From assembly GCA_003599885.1 (NCBI GenBank), contig QZKW01000032.1, positions 1 through 33,525 of the forward strand: a DNA stretch of 33,525 bases, read 5' to 3'. Both the position numbers and the translations under genes were made by a program. Every line of letters begins with the position of its first letter. Position 1 is the first letter of the stretch. The notes beneath the pieces are model-generated. The model was not told the DNA's origin and ran no database searches. It was given only the letters and a program-made list of their open reading frames with translations. This stretch comes from Desulfobacteraceae bacterium. GTDB lineage: Bacteria; Desulfobacterota; Desulfobacteria; Desulfobacterales; Desulfosalsimonadaceae. Below, piece after piece: positions 33,040 through 33,525 of the stretch.

Positions 33040-33392
33040 ATGATTACCTCTTCCATTTCCCCGTCAGGGGTCTGTTTGACGCCGGAACTGATGGTGTAGA
33101 CTTCCAGAACCGGCACGATAAATATCTTACCGTCTCCGTAGGCTCCCTTATCTCCGGTGCGTGCGGCCTTGATGACGGTTTTGACCACAAAGTCCTTGTC
33201 CTTGTCATTCACCATGGTCAGCAGCATTTCCTTGGGAATTTCATCATAGGTGACTTCCCCGATTTTAATGCCCCGCTGTTTACCCCGGCCCACCACCGAC
33301 ATCTTGGTGACCCCGGGGAATCCGGCTTCCATTAATGCCGAAAGAACGTTATCCACTTTTTCCGGTCTGACGATTGAGCGTATCATGATCAT
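33036..33392 (-). CDS. nifI1: Nitrogen regulatory PII-like protein NifI1
   Basis: 118 residues, PII family, start MIMIRSIVRPEKVDNVLSAL, with FPGVTKMSVVGRGKQRGIKI at the T-loop base and GDGKIFIVPVLEVYTISSG near the C-terminus. Partner of NifI2 in post-translational inhibition of nitrogenase. GGGAGG lies 9 nt before the ATG at 33392; a second ATG at 33386 would drop two residues. It begins 15 bp after nifH. Confidence 0.95.
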   Translation of the reverse strand: MIMIRSIVRPEKVDNVLSALMEAGFPGVTKMSVVGRGKQRGIKIGEVTYDEIPKEMLLTMVNDKDKDFVVKTVIKAARTGDKGAYGDGKIFIVPVLEVYTISSGVKQTPDGEMEEVII

Positions 33393-33407
33393 GTCTGTTT
33401 CCTCCCT

Positions 33408-33525
33408 CTATGCGGCGATGCCGTAATCAATTAACAGTTTTTCCAGTTCTTCAATGGCCAGGGGCGTGGGGATCACCCGCATTTCGTTTTCCGCGATTTT
33501 CTTTGCCAGGGTCCGGTATTCATCT
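33408..33525 (-). CDS. nifH: Nitrogenase iron protein NifH, C-terminal end only
   Basis: The last 38 codons and TAG stop (33408-33410) are present; the gene continues beyond the window. The reading [20 protein letters not shown] followed by [18 protein letters not shown] is the usual NifH C-terminus (YR-x-LA-K-I ... IPTP ... EEL-E-LL). It would be the first gene of the nif unit, so the operon promoter lies outside the window. Confidence 0.93.
   Translation of the reverse strand, partial: DEYRTLAKKIAENEMRVIPTPLAIEELEKLLIDYGIAA

Overview
The window most likely comes from an anaerobic sulfate-reducing bacterium of the Desulfobacterota (Desulfobacteraceae/Desulfosarcinaceae-like). The evidence is a small protein resembling a family typical of sulfate reducers, a stand-alone nickel CO dehydrogenase, FdhD, and an anaerobe-type nif operon in which nifI1 and nifI2 lie between nifH and nifD. 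This assignment is inferred from gene content; there is no rRNA or marker gene in the window.

Left part (1-11.1 kb): an IS21-like end and a decayed UvrD-type helicase are followed by a small conserved gene with its own terminator, all on the minus strand. Next come cooS with a strong terminator and a plus-strand series of tightly packed genes: HsdR-N-like protein, fdhD, a tiny cysteine-rich protein, a TIGR01777-type epimerase fused to an SRPBCC domain, an unknown polytopic membrane protein, a ferredoxin-nitroreductase fusion, an MFS transporter and a TrkA-type potassium channel. The spacing (gaps of about 66 bp or less, one ATGA overlap) suggests an operon whose joint role is unknown.

Middle part (11.1-20.7 kb): housekeeping genes recD2 and glgP are mixed with accessory DNA. 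A RhuM-Fic gene is flanked by two copies of the recD2 5' region, the outer one decayed. Downstream of glgP is an isolated fragment of a nifV-like gene, then a ~310 bp element with terminal and nested inverted repeats. After that come two integron-type gene cassettes. The first has a full attC site and the second a truncated one, and no integrase is visible. The cassette genes encode a small two-helix membrane protein and an HNH-like protein.

Right part (20.7-33.5 kb): one minus-strand nitrogen-fixation and molybdate-uptake unit, in transcription order nifH (3' end only), nifI1, nifI2, nifD, nifK, nifE, nifN, nifB(-X), a thioredoxin-like [2Fe-2S] ferredoxin, modB, modA, modC, a GNAT acetyltransferase and nifV. 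It would supply the structural proteins, post-translational switch, FeMo-cofactor scaffold, NifB-cofactor, homocitrate and molybdate. nifE is broken: about 70 internal codons are missing and the two halves are in different frames, so as written the cofactor scaffold cannot be made. Three intergenic gaps of this operon each hold a palindromic repeat element; two are copies of the same family.

No tRNA, rRNA or CRISPR array was seen. The strongest candidates for new biology are the integron cassettes next to nifV, the nested-palindrome element, the two 'displaced gene end plus cargo' arrangements, and the broken nifE.
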